Source: Corynebacterium capitovis DSM 44611 | Lineage (GTDB): Bacteria > Actinomycetota > Actinomycetes > Mycobacteriales > Mycobacteriaceae | Length of the DNA: 64,000 bases | Assembly (NCBI RefSeq): GCF_030440535.1 | Contig: NZ_CP047117.1 | Span: forward strand, 868,001-932,000 | Direction of reading: 5' to 3' | Shown here: positions 47,499 through 57,384 of the stretch, piece by piece | Layout: every line of letters begins with the position of its first letter | Numbering within the stretch: position 1 is the stretch's first letter | Notes under the pieces: generated by a model | Database searches by the model: none | The model's input: the letters and a program-made list of their open reading frames with translations, nothing else | Told to the model about the DNA's origin: nothing | Position numbers and translations under genes: made by a program

Positions 47499-48662
47499 AT
47501 GAACCAGCCGATCGCTCTCGGGCTCCCCGACGGCCCGCCGCCCACACTCGCGCCCCGGCGCAAGACCCGCCAGTTGATGGTCGGGGGAGTGGGCGTTGGC
47601 TCGGAACACCCGATCTCGGTCCAGTCGATGACGACGACCAAGACCCACGACATCAACTCGACGCTGCAGCAGATCGCGCAGTTGACAACGGCGGGATGTG
47701 ACATCGTCCGAGTGGCATGCCCGAAGACGGTCGATGCCGAAGCGCTGCCCGCCATCGCGGCGAAGTCCCCGATCCCGGTGATCGCGGATATCCACTTTCA
47801 GCCGAAGTACATCTTCGCCGCGATCGAAGCTGGGTGCGCTGCCGTGCGCGTGAATCCCGGCAACATTAAAGAGTTCGACGGCCGCGTCAAAGAGGTGGCC
47901 AAGGCTGCCAGTGACGCCGGCATCCCGATCCGCATTGGCGTCAATGGCGGATCGCTGGACAAGCGATTGTTGGAGAAGTACGGGAAGGCGACCCCAGAGG
48001 CGCTGGTGGAATCCGCGGTCTACGAGGCCGGCCTGTTCGAGGAGCACGGTTTCGGCGACATCGCAATTTCCGTTAAGCACTCGGACCCCGTGCTCATGGT
48101 CGAAGCGTACCGGCAGCTCGCCGAGGTAACGGACTACCCGCTGCACCTCGGCGTGACCGAGGCCGGGCCGAAGTTCATGGGCACGATTAAGTCTTCGGTC
48201 GCCTTCGGGGCGCTGCTGTCGCAGGGCATCGGCGACACCATTCGGGTTTCCCTGTCGGCGGACCCCGTTGAAGAGATCAAGGTCGGCGACCAAATCCTGC
48301 AGTCGCTGAACTTGCGGCCCCGCAAGCTCGAGATCGTGTCGTGCCCCTCCTGTGGACGTGCTCAGGTGGACGTGTACAAGCTGGCGGAGGAAGTGACGGC
48401 TGGCTTGGAAGGCATGGAGTTCCCCCTGCGCGTCGCCGTGATGGGTTGCGTCGTCAACGGCCCCGGTGAAGCGCGTGACGCGGACCTGGGAGTCGCATCC
48501 GGTAACGGCAAGGGACAGATCTTTGTCAAGGGTGAGGTGGTCGACACCGTGCCCGAGTCGAAGATCGTCGAAACGCTGATTGCTCACGCGCTGCGCATCG
48601 CCGAGGAGGAGGGCTTGGAGGAAATCGCGGGGGCGAAAGCTGACGTCAAAGTGACGATTTAG
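47499..48662 (+). CDS. ispG: 4-hydroxy-3-methylbut-2-enyl diphosphate synthase
   Basis: Penultimate MEP-pathway enzyme, a [4Fe-4S] protein. [32 protein letters not shown] and RVNPGNIK are followed by the cluster cysteines in [11 protein letters not shown] and [17 protein letters not shown]. 387 aa. ATG 47499 is 20 nt after the protease stop; dxr, the protease gene, ispG and the PBP gene run in one direction with small gaps. Confidence 0.96.
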   Translation: MNQPIALGLPDGPPPTLAPRRKTRQLMVGGVGVGSEHPISVQSMTTTKTHDINSTLQQIAQLTTAGCDIVRVACPKTVDAEALPAIAAKSPIPVIADIHFQPKYIFAAIEAGCAAVRVNPGNIKEFDGRVKEVAKAASDAGIPIRIGVNGGSLDKRLLEKYGKATPEALVESAVYEAGLFEEHGFGDIAISVKHSDPVLMVEAYRQLAEVTDYPLHLGVTEAGPKFMGTIKSSVAFGALLSQGIGDTIRVSLSADPVEEIKVGDQILQSLNLRPRKLEIVSCPSCGRAQVDVYKLAEEVTAGLEGMEFPLRVAVMGCVVNGPGEARDADLGVASGNGKGQIFVKGEVVDTVPESKIVETLIAHALRIAEEEGLEEIAGAKADVKVTI

Positions 48663-48671
48663 GCCCAGCCT

Positions 48672-50519
48672 GTGAGTATCCCGACGCACAAGCGGGTAGT
48701 GGCGCTCGGCTTTGCCGCGGCCCTTGCGCTCGGTCCCCTTCCGAGCTGCACCCCCAAACCCGAAGAGGCCGGCCCCACGGCAGAAGATTTCCTCGATGCG
48801 GTGGCGGAGCGTGACACGGGAAGCATGTCCTCGCTTGTCGACGACCCCGGCACCGCGTCGACTTCCGTCGACGCTACGTGGGATGGTCTTCAGGCCGAGG
48901 GCATGGACTACACGATCGCTCAGGTCAGCCAGCAGGGGAACGTGGCCACGGTCGATTACACGCTGACGTGGGATTTACCGCGGGAGCGCCATTTCTCCTC
49001 CGACGCTCGGATGACCTTGACGCGGGCCGGGGACACGTGGACAGTGCGCTGGCAGCCGGCGGTTCTGAACACGCGCCTTGGCTCTGGCCAACACCTCGAG
49101 CTGCGGTCCGTTCCGGCGGACCAGGCCAGCGCAGTGTCGTCTGACGGGGTGGACCTGGTGCGGCCGGGGGTCGCGTACCGGGTATTGGTGGACCCGGCCG
49201 CCGCAGGCGACCCGAAAGCCGTGGCCTCGCGCGTGTCGGCGGCGCTGACGCAGGCCCGCGCGGTGGACGCGTCAGTTCCTGAGCTCGATGAGGCATGGTT
49301 GGCGGGCGCCGTGGCGTCGGAAAAAAGCGAAGTTTCGGCAGCCGTCGTGTCCTCGGCCGCGCAGCCGACTGTGCGTCAGGCCCTTGACGGGGTGGCGGGG
49401 GTGCGCCTGAACGAAGAGGCGGCGATGGTGACCGTCAACCCCGACTTCGCGCCTGACATCGTATCCCGCGTGGGCGACCTGGTGCGTGACCAGCTCCAGG
49501 GTGACGCGGGGTGGAGCGTGAACATCGTCAATGAAAATGGCGGGGCTCTCGAGCAACTCGCCGGCGAGAGCCCGCGCCCCGCCCCTGCGGTGCACATCAG
49601 CTTGGATTACGCGGTGCAAAAGGCCGCGGAATCGGCACTTGAGCCCCTTGCAGGACAGCAGGCAATGATCGTGGCTCTTCGCCCGTCAACCGGCGGGATA
49701 CTCGCCGTGGCGCAGACTCCTGCGGCCGACAAGCAGGGAAACCTCGCCACGATGGGCCAGTACCCGCCAGGGTCCACTTTCAAAATCATCACGGGTTCGG
49801 CCGGAATGGAGCTGCAGGGCCTCAACCCAGACTCGATCGTGCCTTGCCCGGGATCGATGAACATTTACGGAAGGATCGTGACGAATTACGCGGGTTTTTC
49901 GCTCGGAAATGTGCCCCTGCAGAGTGCCTTTGCGCGGTCGTGCAACACGACGTTCGCAGACATCTCGACCCAGTTGGCGCCGGGGCAGCTCAAGGACGTC
50001 GGCAAGAAATTTGGGCTCGGTGTGGATATGACGATTCCGGGCATTGACACTCTGACCGGTTCCATTCCTGTTGGGGAAGAGGAATTGGAACGCACTGAGG
50101 CAGGGTACGGTCAGGGCGCGGACCTCGCCAGCCCCTTTGGGATGGCGCTCGTCTCCGCCACGGCCGCGCGCGGCGCGATGCCGGTGCCTTATTTGATTGA
50201 CGGCCAGGTGACGCACGTGGACGAGCAGGTCGACCCGCCGCGCCCCGAAACCATTGAGCAGTTGCGACGGCTGATGGCCGCAGTGACCGCACCGGGCGGG
50301 ACTGCAGCGGGGATGAGCGCGGGCGGTGATATCCGCGGCAAGACCGGAGAAGCCGAAATAAACCAAGGCTCCCACGCGTGGTTTACCGGGTACCGGGTCG
50401 ACGACGACATCGCCTTCGCCACCCTGATCGTGCTTGGAGGCGGGTCCGAATCGGCCGTCGCGGCGACAAACCGGATGTTCCTCAACCTCGACGCGTCCCG
50501 GCAAAGCGCACCGAACTAG
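48672..50519 (+). CDS. Penicillin-binding transpeptidase (class B-like, probable lipoprotein)
   Basis: Peptidoglycan transpeptidase of 615 aa. Hydrophobic N-terminus with LGPLPSC, a likely lipobox with Cys26. An NTF2-like MecA-N-type domain ([11 protein letters not shown] onward) and a dimerisation part precede the transpeptidase domain with S-x-x-K at Ser368-Lys371 (GSTFK), S-C-N at 423-425 and K-T-G at 557-559. The place between ispG and map matches the mycobacterial penicillin-binding lipoprotein Rv2864c. Export needs Lgt, whose gene is at the window start. Confidence 0.9.
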   Translation: MSIPTHKRVVALGFAAALALGPLPSCTPKPEEAGPTAEDFLDAVAERDTGSMSSLVDDPGTASTSVDATWDGLQAEGMDYTIAQVSQQGNVATVDYTLTWDLPRERHFSSDARMTLTRAGDTWTVRWQPAVLNTRLGSGQHLELRSVPADQASAVSSDGVDLVRPGVAYRVLVDPAAAGDPKAVASRVSAALTQARAVDASVPELDEAWLAGAVASEKSEVSAAVVSSAAQPTVRQALDGVAGVRLNEEAAMVTVNPDFAPDIVSRVGDLVRDQLQGDAGWSVNIVNENGGALEQLAGESPRPAPAVHISLDYAVQKAAESALEPLAGQQAMIVALRPSTGGILAVAQTPAADKQGNLATMGQYPPGSTFKIITGSAGMELQGLNPDSIVPCPGSMNIYGRIVTNYAGFSLGNVPLQSAFARSCNTTFADISTQLAPGQLKDVGKKFGLGVDMTIPGIDTLTGSIPVGEEELERTEAGYGQGADLASPFGMALVSATAARGAMPVPYLIDGQVTHVDEQVDPPRPETIEQLRRLMAAVTAPGGTAAGMSAGGDIRGKTGEAEINQGSHAWFTGYRVDDDIAFATLIVLGGGSESAVAATNRMFLNLDASRQSAPN

Positions 50520-50522
50520 CAT
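50517..50522 (+). promoter_or_regulatory. Leaderless -10 box of map, overlapping the PBP stop
   Basis: TAGCAT, 7 nt before ATG 50530; its TAG is the PBP stop codon. Confidence 0.6.
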
Positions 50523-50529
50523 TGAGCAC

Positions 50530-51396
50530 ATGAACCGTCGAGGATTATTGTCACCTGGTACCCCCACCCCTATTCGTACCGTTCCCGCGTCAATACCGCG
50601 GCCGGAGTACGCGTGGAAGGACGAGGTGCAGGAAAACGTCGGGGAGCCGTTTGTGCAAACCGTCGAGACGATTGAAAAGATGCGGGAAGCGTCGACAATC
50701 GCCGCGAACGCGCTGGCCGTCGCTGGGGCCGCTGTTGCGCCCGGTATCACGACGGACGAGATCGACCGCATTGCACACGAATACATGCTCGACCACGGCG
50801 CCTACCCTTCCTGTCTGGGTTACCGCCATTTTCCGAAGTCCTGCTGTGTATCGCTCAACGAGATCGTCTGCCACGGCATCCCCGACACGACGGTGGTTGA
50901 GGAAGGCGACATCGTCAACATCGACGTCACCGCCTACAAAAACGGCGTTCACGGCGACACCAACGCCACGTTTCTCGCCGGAGAGGTAGAGGAGCGCCAC
51001 CGCCTGCTCGTCGAGCGCACGTACGAGGCAACGATGAGGGGCATCAAGGCGGCCAAGCCCGGCCGTGAAATCAACGTTATTGGGCGCGTCATCGAGTCCT
51101 ATGCGAAACGCTTCGGCTACAACGTGGTCACAGATTTCACGGGACACGGTGTCGGTCCGACGTTCCACAACGGACTGGTTGTGCTCCACTACGACTCCGA
51201 TGTATACCGCACGATCCTCGAGCCGGGTATGACGTTGACGGTCGAACCGATGATCAACCTGGGAGCCCTGCCGTACCGGATCTGGGATGACGACTGGACC
51301 GTGCAAAACCTCGACGGTGAGTACACTGCGCAGTTTGAACACACGATCGTCATCACAGACTCGGGAAACGACATTCTCACGCTGCCGACGGTCTAA
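50530..51396 (+). CDS. map: Methionine aminopeptidase, type I with N-terminal extension
   Basis: Removes initiator Met. 288 aa; about 35 extra N-terminal residues ([18 protein letters not shown]) precede the pita-bread fold, as in actinobacterial MapB with its SH3-ligand-like PxxP segment. Metal ligands: [16 protein letters not shown] (two Asp), [11 protein letters not shown] (His), [10 protein letters not shown] (Glu) and QFEHTIVIT (Glu). The open frame upstream is antisense-free but lies within the PBP gene; ATG 50530 fits the 7-nt leaderless spacing. Confidence 0.95.
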   Translation: MNRRGLLSPGTPTPIRTVPASIPRPEYAWKDEVQENVGEPFVQTVETIEKMREASTIAANALAVAGAAVAPGITTDEIDRIAHEYMLDHGAYPSCLGYRHFPKSCCVSLNEIVCHGIPDTTVVEEGDIVNIDVTAYKNGVHGDTNATFLAGEVEERHRLLVERTYEATMRGIKAAKPGREINVIGRVIESYAKRFGYNVVTDFTGHGVGPTFHNGLVVLHYDSDVYRTILEPGMTLTVEPMINLGALPYRIWDDDWTVQNLDGEYTAQFEHTIVITDSGNDILTLPTV

Positions 51397-51401
51397 GCGG
51401 C

Positions 51402-52817
51402 TTAGTCGGTTTCGTCGAACTCCAAGCCCAGCAGGGCATTTTCTGTCACCTCTGCAAGAGCAGGATGGATCCAGTACTGGGATCGGGCGAAACCGCGCAG
51501 GTCGATGTCGTAGGCCAAGACCGTGATCATCTGCTGGATCAGCGTGGAGGCTTGAGGACCCATGTAGTGCGCGCCAAGGAGGCGGCCCGATTGCCGGTCC
51601 GCCACGAGTTTGACCACCCCGGTGGTGTCTTCGAGGGCCCACCCGTATGCCACGTCGCCATAGTTCTGCACCTTGACTGTCACGTCGTGGCCCGCGTCGA
51701 GAGCTTCTGCCTCTGTCATCCCGACGGTAGCGATCTGCGGGTGCGTGAAAATAGCCGAAGGAACGTGGTCGTGGGGTAGGGGGACAAGGTCTTCCGGGTG
51801 TGCCAGATTGTGGGCGACGGCGCGGGTTTCCGCGTTCGCCACGTGTTTAAGCTGGTAGGGGGAGCTGACATCACCGAGCGCCCACACACCCTCGGCTGTC
51901 GTACGGCCGTATTCGTCCACTCGCACCCGGCCGTCTGGGAGTAGCTCGACGCCGGCTTTGTCGACGTCGAGCAGGTCGCCGTTGGGGCGGCGGCCGACCG
52001 CTATGAGGAGCGCTTCCGACGTGACGCTGGACCCGTCGTCGAGAGTGAGGGTAACCCCGTCAGGTCCGTGATCGGCCCTGTCTACCGTCCGCCCGGTGCG
52101 AACGTCATAGGTGCCTGCCGCAATGGAGTTGAACTGCTCCGACAGGTCGCGGTCCAGACGTCGAAGGAGGGGAGAGCGGTTAACCACCGTCACTCGGGCG
52201 CCTAGCGATTGGAAAATGTGCGCAAATTCCATCGCGATGAATCCCCCGCCGACGATCGTGAGAGACGCCGGCTGATGGCTCAGACGCATAATGTCGTCGC
52301 TCGTGTGGTAGGGGACCTGCTGGGCCCACTCAGGAACGACGGGCCGCGCCCCAGCCGCGATGACTATGCGCTCGCCCGTTATGACGCGGGGTTGACTGCC
52401 CTGAGCCGTCGACAGAGTGCGGGGGGCAACGAACGTCGCGTGGCCGTCAAAGACCGTGACGTTGGGGGAGCCGTCGCCGCGGCGGTACTCCTCGCCCCCT
52501 GCAGCGATGAGGTCGATCCGTTTGGTGAAAACGCGGTCGACGATGGCGTTCCAATCCGCGCTCTTGTACTCGATGTCAAGGCCGAGGCGTCCGGCGTGGG
52601 CGGCCTCGAAGGCGAGGTCGGCGACCTTGACGTACATTTTGGTGGGAATACAACCGACGTTGAGGCAGGTCCCGCCGAACCGGCCTTCTTCGATGACGGC
52701 AATGGAGAGACCGTCGAAATCGGGTCCGATGAGCGTGTTGCCGGATCCCGCGCCAATGATGATGAGGTCGAAGTGGGCATCTGGGGTGGCGACTTCGTCG
52801 TAAGAGGGAGCAGACAT
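51402..52817 (-). CDS. mtr: Mycothione reductase
   Basis: NADPH- and FAD-dependent disulfide reductase keeping mycothiol reduced, the actinobacterial counterpart of glutathione reductase. FAD site IIIGAGSGNTLIG, redox-active Cys pair in GGTCLNVGCIPTK, NADPH-domain TIVGGGFIAMEFAHIF, second FAD site WALGDVSSPYQLKHVAN and the C-terminal active-site base in YWIHPALAEV. 471 aa. ATG 52817 is 7 nt after TAACCT, which starts with the stop codon of the upstream hydrolase. Confidence 0.93.
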   Translation of the reverse strand: MSAPSYDEVATPDAHFDLIIIGAGSGNTLIGPDFDGLSIAVIEEGRFGGTCLNVGCIPTKMYVKVADLAFEAAHAGRLGLDIEYKSADWNAIVDRVFTKRIDLIAAGGEEYRRGDGSPNVTVFDGHATFVAPRTLSTAQGSQPRVITGERIVIAAGARPVVPEWAQQVPYHTSDDIMRLSHQPASLTIVGGGFIAMEFAHIFQSLGARVTVVNRSPLLRRLDRDLSEQFNSIAAGTYDVRTGRTVDRADHGPDGVTLTLDDGSSVTSEALLIAVGRRPNGDLLDVDKAGVELLPDGRVRVDEYGRTTAEGVWALGDVSSPYQLKHVANAETRAVAHNLAHPEDLVPLPHDHVPSAIFTHPQIATVGMTEAEALDAGHDVTVKVQNYGDVAYGWALEDTTGVVKLVADRQSGRLLGAHYMGPQASTLIQQMITVLAYDIDLRGFARSQYWIHPALAEVTENALLGLEFDETD

Positions 52818-52824
52818 GGAAGTC

Positions 52825-52830
52825 AGGTTA
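52825..52830 (-). promoter_or_regulatory. Leaderless -10 box of mtr, overlapping the hydrolase stop
   Basis: TAACCT on the minus strand, 7 nt before ATG 52817; TAA is the hydrolase stop codon. Confidence 0.55.
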
Positions 52831-53841
52831 GGCCTCTTCGTCACTGGAGTCGGCGGTTACCTGTTCCAGCCACGACAATGTCGTGGTCAGAGCGGTCTCC
52901 CGGGCGTGTTTTTCCGAAAGGAACACGTCGTGGCGGGCGCCGTTGATGACTTCGACGGTGGAATCATCGGAGGAGAGCGTGGGAGCCCACCTCCGGATCT
53001 GCGAGACGTCAAGGACCGTGTCCGCGGTGTCGGCGGCAGCCGAGTACGGCTTACTCAAATAGGAGTGGGAGGAACACAACGTTAGCATCGGCACGCCCGT
53101 GTCGACCTCTCCCGAATGGATCTTTTCTTGGCCCAGGAAGACCGCGCGGAGCCAGCCGAGCTCCACGTTATGCCCTTTGACCGGCTTCATGCGGGGGTCG
53201 AAATCCCACTCGCCGTGTTCGGAGGCCGAGATGGATCTGCCGTACGTGCCCGTTCCGCCTTTCAGGAGGCGAATGGTGGGGAACCGTTTCCCGAGCAGCG
53301 CCACCAGGCCCCGCAAGAGCAGTACGGTCCAGCCGGGAAATGGCATGTCAAGCCACGGGCTGTCCAGCACGAGGCCCGCCAGGTTGCTGTGGGAGCGGAC
53401 ATCGCGGCGACGCAGCTCGTCGGCCCAGATGGGCACGATCAGGCCACCGGTCGAGTGCGCCACCGGCACGACGGTGCCGTGTTTTTCCGCCAGCAGGTTG
53501 AGAGCAATTGTCAGCTCGGGGAAGTACTCCGAGAGGTCGGTCGTGTAATGCCATAACTCCTCGCCGCGATGCGAGCGGCCGCACCGTCGTAAATCGATCG
53601 CGTAAAACGGGTAGCCCTGTGATGTGAAATAGTCCGCAACGTGGGTTTGGAAGAAGTAGTCGGACATCCCGTGGACCCAGAGAAGGGCCGGCTTTCCGGT
53701 CGGGGCATCGGGAATCGACCGAACCAGGGTGGCCTGTTCATTATTGGCCATTTCAAGGTGGGCACTTTCGTAACCGGGGCCGAGAATATCCGCCTCCCAT
53801 GTCAGGTCCGTGAGTCGTTGGGGCGTTGAACCGCTGTGCAT
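52828..53841 (-). CDS. Alpha/beta hydrolase, serine hydrolase family
   Basis: 337 aa. Alpha/beta-hydrolase layout with the oxyanion segment LLWVHGMSDYFFQ, nucleophile elbow AHSTGG, and a late His in NGARHDVFLS; an Asp in the middle is less certain. Resembles monoacylglycerol-lipase/lysophospholipase-type enzymes; the substrate is unknown. The order mqo, hydrolase, mtr is kept in other corynebacteria. ATG 53841 is 7 nt after TACTAT, preferred to TTG 53859. Confidence 0.85.
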   Translation of the reverse strand: MHSGSTPQRLTDLTWEADILGPGYESAHLEMANNEQATLVRSIPDAPTGKPALLWVHGMSDYFFQTHVADYFTSQGYPFYAIDLRRCGRSHRGEELWHYTTDLSEYFPELTIALNLLAEKHGTVVPVAHSTGGLIVPIWADELRRRDVRSHSNLAGLVLDSPWLDMPFPGWTVLLLRGLVALLGKRFPTIRLLKGGTGTYGRSISASEHGEWDFDPRMKPVKGHNVELGWLRAVFLGQEKIHSGEVDTGVPMLTLCSSHSYLSKPYSAAADTADTVLDVSQIRRWAPTLSSDDSTVEVINGARHDVFLSEKHARETALTTTLSWLEQVTADSSDEEA

Positions 53842-53848
53842 ATGAATG

Positions 53849-53854
53849 ATAGTA
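53849..53854 (-). promoter_or_regulatory. Leaderless -10 box of the hydrolase gene
   Basis: TACTAT on the minus strand, 7 nt before ATG 53841. Confidence 0.6.
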
Positions 53855-53912
53855 GGCAAACGCGCCGGTTCGTGCGGACGTGACTTATTAATACCCGGGG
53901 AGCAAAAGGGCG

Positions 53913-53918
53913 TAAACT
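53913..53918 (+). promoter_or_regulatory. Possible -10 box of mqo
   Basis: TAAACT, giving a leader of about 70 nt that ends in AGAGGATGAAACGG before ATG 53996. Confidence 0.45.
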
Positions 53919-53995
53919 TTCAGGTCAAGTCGACAGTGACCGGCCCCGGCGGGGGTCTGGAGTTATGGCAATTCACAGCGAAGAGGATGAAACGG

Positions 53996-55489
53996 ATGTC
54001 TGATCTAGACGGTTTAAAGGTTGGGGACGAAGCAGACGTCCTGCTCATCGGGGCCGGAATCATGAGCGCCACGCTCAGCGCAATGTTGCGGGATCTGGAG
54101 CCGGGTTGGTCCCAAATCATCTTCGAGCGTCTCGACGGGCCAGCACAGGAGTCGTCCTACCCGCTCAACAATGCGGGCACCGGGCACTCCGCCCTGTGCG
54201 AGCTCAACTACACCCCCGAAATCGGTGGCAAGGTCGACGTGACCAAGGCCCTCGCAATTAACGAGAAGTTCCAGCTCTCTCGCCAGTTCTGGTCCCACCA
54301 ACTCGAAACGGGTCAGTTGTCCGACCCAAAGGCGTTCATCAACCCCGTTCCGCACGTGTCTTTCGGGCAGGGTGAAAGCCAAATCGACTACCTGCGCCGC
54401 CGCTACGATGTGTTGTCCCAGAACCACATGTTCCCCGATATGCAGTTCTCCGATGACGCGTCCGTCTTCTCCGAGAAGCTCCCGCTCATGGCGAAGGGTC
54501 GAGACTTCGAGTCCGAGCCCGTGGCAATCTCCTGGATTGATGCCGGCACCGACATTAACTACGGGGCCCTGACCGGCCAGTTCCTTGATGCCGCTACGGC
54601 GAACGGCACCGTCGTGCGCTACGGCCACGAGGTGATCAACCTGAAGCGCGATGGAAGCGGGTGGAAGGTGACCGTCCGCAACGTAAACACCGGTGACAAG
54701 CAGGTGGTTCGGGCGCGCTTCGTCTTTGTCGGTGCGGGCGGGTACGCGCTCGACCTACTTCGGAAGGGCGGCGTTCCAGAGGTTCGCGGCTACGCTGGGT
54801 TCCCGATTTCCGGCCTCTGGCTTCGCACGGCAAACCAAGAGCTGGTCCAGCAGCACCAAGCGAAGGTGTACGGCAAGGCGAAGGTTGGCGCCCCGCCGAT
54901 GTCCGTTCCCCACCTCGACCTGCGCGTGATCGAAGGAGAGCAGTCCCTCCTCTTCGGCCCCTATGGTGGCTGGAGCCCCAAGTTCCTTAAGAAGGGTTCC
55001 TACCTCGACCTGTTCAAGTCCATCCGCCCGGACAACACCCCGTCCTACCTCGGCGTCGCAGCCACGAACTTCGGCCTAGTTAAGTACCTCGTCGAGGAGG
55101 TGTTCAAGGACTTCGATGGGCGAATGGAGACCCTGCGCGAGTACTACCCTGATGCTGATCCGAAGGACTGGGACACTGTCGTCGCAGGCCAGCGCGTGCA
55201 GGTGATCAAGCCCGCGGCCGCTCCGGCCTTCGGGTCCCTCGAGTTCGGTACCGCGCTGGTCAACGACCAAGACGGGACCATCGCGGGTATCCTCGGCGCG
55301 TCGCCCGGTGCGTCGATCACTCCCGCAGCAATGCTCGAACTGCTGACCCGTTGCTTCGGCGAGCGAATGATCGGGTGGTCCGACAAGCTCCGCGCGATGT
55401 TCCCCTCCTACGGGAAGTCCCTGAAAACCGACGCCGCGGCGTTTCAAGAGCAATGGGATTGGACGCAGAAGACGCTCGATCTCGTCTAA
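53996..55489 (+). CDS. mqo: Malate:quinone oxidoreductase
   Basis: Peripheral membrane FAD enzyme oxidising malate and reducing menaquinone in the TCA cycle. EADVLLIGAGIMSATLSAML is the FAD motif; NNAGTGHSALCELNYTPE, PVPHVSFGQGE, DINYGALTGQ and FGSLEFGTALVNDQDGTIAG follow. 497 aa, normal. The frame is open 50 codons upstream, but ATG 53996 has AGAGG about 10 nt before it and matches the family N-terminus. The stop shares four bases with selO. Confidence 0.96.
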   Translation: MSDLDGLKVGDEADVLLIGAGIMSATLSAMLRDLEPGWSQIIFERLDGPAQESSYPLNNAGTGHSALCELNYTPEIGGKVDVTKALAINEKFQLSRQFWSHQLETGQLSDPKAFINPVPHVSFGQGESQIDYLRRRYDVLSQNHMFPDMQFSDDASVFSEKLPLMAKGRDFESEPVAISWIDAGTDINYGALTGQFLDAATANGTVVRYGHEVINLKRDGSGWKVTVRNVNTGDKQVVRARFVFVGAGGYALDLLRKGGVPEVRGYAGFPISGLWLRTANQELVQQHQAKVYGKAKVGAPPMSVPHLDLRVIEGEQSLLFGPYGGWSPKFLKKGSYLDLFKSIRPDNTPSYLGVAATNFGLVKYLVEEVFKDFDGRMETLREYYPDADPKDWDTVVAGQRVQVIKPAAAPAFGSLEFGTALVNDQDGTIAGILGASPGASITPAAMLELLTRCFGERMIGWSDKLRAMFPSYGKSLKTDAAAFQEQWDWTQKTLDLV

Positions 55490-56622
55490 GTACCGCAGTA
55501 GGTAATGAACTGGCCATCCTCCGACTCGGGGGTGGCCATCCAGCCGGGACCGGCATCGGGGTTAAAGGGGTCGGTGACCGCGGCGAGGAGCTCGAGGAAT
55601 GGGGTGAGATCACCGTCGCGCTCCGCCGTCGTTAACGCGCGATCCAGCATCCAGTTTCTCGGGAGAAAAACGGGTTGCTGCTCGGGGATAGACAACCAGT
55701 AGTGATCCCAACGCTCGTCGATGGTGGACAAGGCGCCTTGAGCTGCCCGCTCGCCAATCAGGGGGAGGAGTGCCTCGGCGAGCTGGGTGAGGTTCCAGGC
55801 GATGACCGCGGGCTGGTTTCCAAAGGCGTAGCGGCCCCCAACGTCAATCGAAGAAAAGACAGCGGAGGGGTTCCGGTTTTCCGTGAAAGCGCAGGGGCCG
55901 TAGTCGATCGTCTCACCTGACAACGTCGTGTTATCCGTGTTCATCACCCCGTGGACGAATCCAAGGCGCATCCACTGTGCGACAAGTCTGAGCTGCCGTT
56001 CAATGACCTCCCTGAGGAGCTCATCGGGGCCGGAGAACCCCGCCGCGGTGACGACCGAACTGAGCAGCGTCGCCGAACGCATCGCCGCGTACTGGATTGA
56101 CCCGACTCGCAGGTGAGAGCGAGCTACGCGCACCTCAATCCCGCCCGGTACCACGCCCTGTCGTCGCATGATCTTCTGCCCAGTGCTCAGCACCGCGAGA
56201 GAGCGTGTCGTGGGCACGCCGACAGCGTGCATGAATTCGCTGACAAGGTGCTCGCGTAGCATCGGGCCGAGCGCGCCGAGCCCGTCGGAGCCGGGGCGGG
56301 AAAAGGGGGTGGGGCCTGATCCCTTGAGCTGGATCTCGTGGCCGGTGACATCGCCGAGGAGCAGGGCGCGACCGTCGCCAAGAAGGGGCACGAATTGGCC
56401 GAACTGGTGGCCCGCGTAAGCCGTGGCGTGGCCACCGGTGGCTCCTGCGAGCCACCCCGTCCCCTCCTCGGTGCGCAACCACGTAGGGTCGAGGCCGAGT
56501 TCGCGGGCGAGCGGTTCGTTGAGCACTTCGATGCGGGGAGTGGGAAACGTGGCCGCCTGCCCGGGCACAGCCATCTCGGGCAGGTGCTCGGCGAATGTGT
56601 GGGCGAGGTCCGGGGCGTTCAT
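55486..56622 (-). CDS. selO: SelO/YdiU family protein adenylyltransferase (pseudokinase fold), short form
   Basis: 378 aa; most family members have about 480. Typical parts: YAGHQFGQFVPLLGDGRALLLGD, QLKGSGPTPFSRPGSDG, REHLVSEFMHAVGVPTTRSL, QWMRLGFVHGVMNTDNTTLSG and IDYGPCAFTENRNPSAVFSSID. SelO transfers AMP to proteins and responds to redox stress. It ends ITYCGT, with Cys where some homologues have selenocysteine near the end. The shortness is spread over the C-terminal half and looks like a natural short version, not a truncation. Confidence 0.9.
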   Translation of the reverse strand: MNAPDLAHTFAEHLPEMAVPGQAATFPTPRIEVLNEPLARELGLDPTWLRTEEGTGWLAGATGGHATAYAGHQFGQFVPLLGDGRALLLGDVTGHEIQLKGSGPTPFSRPGSDGLGALGPMLREHLVSEFMHAVGVPTTRSLAVLSTGQKIMRRQGVVPGGIEVRVARSHLRVGSIQYAAMRSATLLSSVVTAAGFSGPDELLREVIERQLRLVAQWMRLGFVHGVMNTDNTTLSGETIDYGPCAFTENRNPSAVFSSIDVGGRYAFGNQPAVIAWNLTQLAEALLPLIGERAAQGALSTIDERWDHYWLSIPEQQPVFLPRNWMLDRALTTAERDGDLTPFLELLAAVTDPFNPDAGPGWMATPESEDGQFITYCGT

Positions 56623-56645
56623 GGCACCAGCCTAGACTTGGTGCC
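56623..56645. promoter_or_regulatory. Bidirectional promoter and palindrome between selO and cobA
   Basis: Minus -10 TAGGCT (56629-56634) and plus -10 TAGACT (56633-56638) share two bases. GGCACCA (56623-56629) and TGGTGCC (56639-56645) form perfect 7-bp arms around them. Start codons lie 6 nt (selO) and 8 nt (cobA) from their boxes; the genes are 24 bp apart. Confidence 0.6.
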
Positions 56646-56646
56646 C

Positions 56647-57384
56647 ATGGGTAGTGGACGGGTCACTTTAGTGGGAGGCGGGCCGGGGGACTGGGATCTC
56701 CTGACACTTCGCGGGGCGCGAGCCTTGCAAGAAGCCGACGTCATCCTCGCGGACCATTTGGGTCCGGCCGCGCAGTTGGACAACTTTATGGATCTCACGG
56801 GCAAGGAGATTATCGACGTCTCGAAGCTGCCCTACGGAAAGCAGGTTGCCCAGGAGCGTATCAACGCCCTCCTCGTCGAGCATGCCCGCGCTGGTCGCGC
56901 CGTCGCGCGCCTGAAAGGCGGTGACCCCTTCGTTTTCGGGCGCGGTTACGAGGAGGTAGAAGCGTGCGCGGCGGCCGGTGTCCCGTGTTCTGTCGTCCCG
57001 GGAGTCACAAGCTCGGTATCCGTGCCCGCGGCTGGCGGCGTGCCTGTTACCCAGCGCGGGGTGGCGCACTCGTTCACGGTAGTTTCGGGTCACCTGCCGC
57101 CCGGCGACGCCCGCTCCCTCGTCGACTGGGACGCCCTCGCCCGCGTCGGTGGCACGATCGTTGTCATCATGGGTGTACGCAACGTGCGCGCGATCGCCGA
57201 GGCGCTGATCGACGCGGCCCTTCCCCCCACCACCCCCGCAGCTGTGATCCAAAATGGTGAAACACCCGCTCAGCGCACCTTCCGCTCCACGCTCGCGGAC
57301 CTGCCCGACTTGTTCGAACGCGAGTCGGTGGGGTCCCCGGCGGTGTACGTAATCGGGGAGGTGGCGGGTCTTGCGCACGCTTGA
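56647..57384 (+). CDS. cobA: Uroporphyrinogen-III C-methyltransferase
   Basis: Adds two methyl groups to uroporphyrinogen III, making precorrin-2 for sirohaem or cobalamin. VTLVGGGPGDWDLLTLRGARAL at the start, VARLKGGDPFVFGRGYEE, VPGVTSSVSVPAAGGVPVTQRG and VVIMGVRN are SUMT signatures. 245 aa, methyltransferase domain only, no CysG dehydrogenase part. ATG 56647 chosen over in-frame GTG 56641 from the -10 spacing. No other corrin genes nearby. Confidence 0.93.
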   Translation: MGSGRVTLVGGGPGDWDLLTLRGARALQEADVILADHLGPAAQLDNFMDLTGKEIIDVSKLPYGKQVAQERINALLVEHARAGRAVARLKGGDPFVFGRGYEEVEACAAAGVPCSVVPGVTSSVSVPAAGGVPVTQRGVAHSFTVVSGHLPPGDARSLVDWDALARVGGTIVVIMGVRNVRAIAEALIDAALPPTTPAAVIQNGETPAQRTFRSTLADLPDLFERESVGSPAVYVIGEVAGLAHA

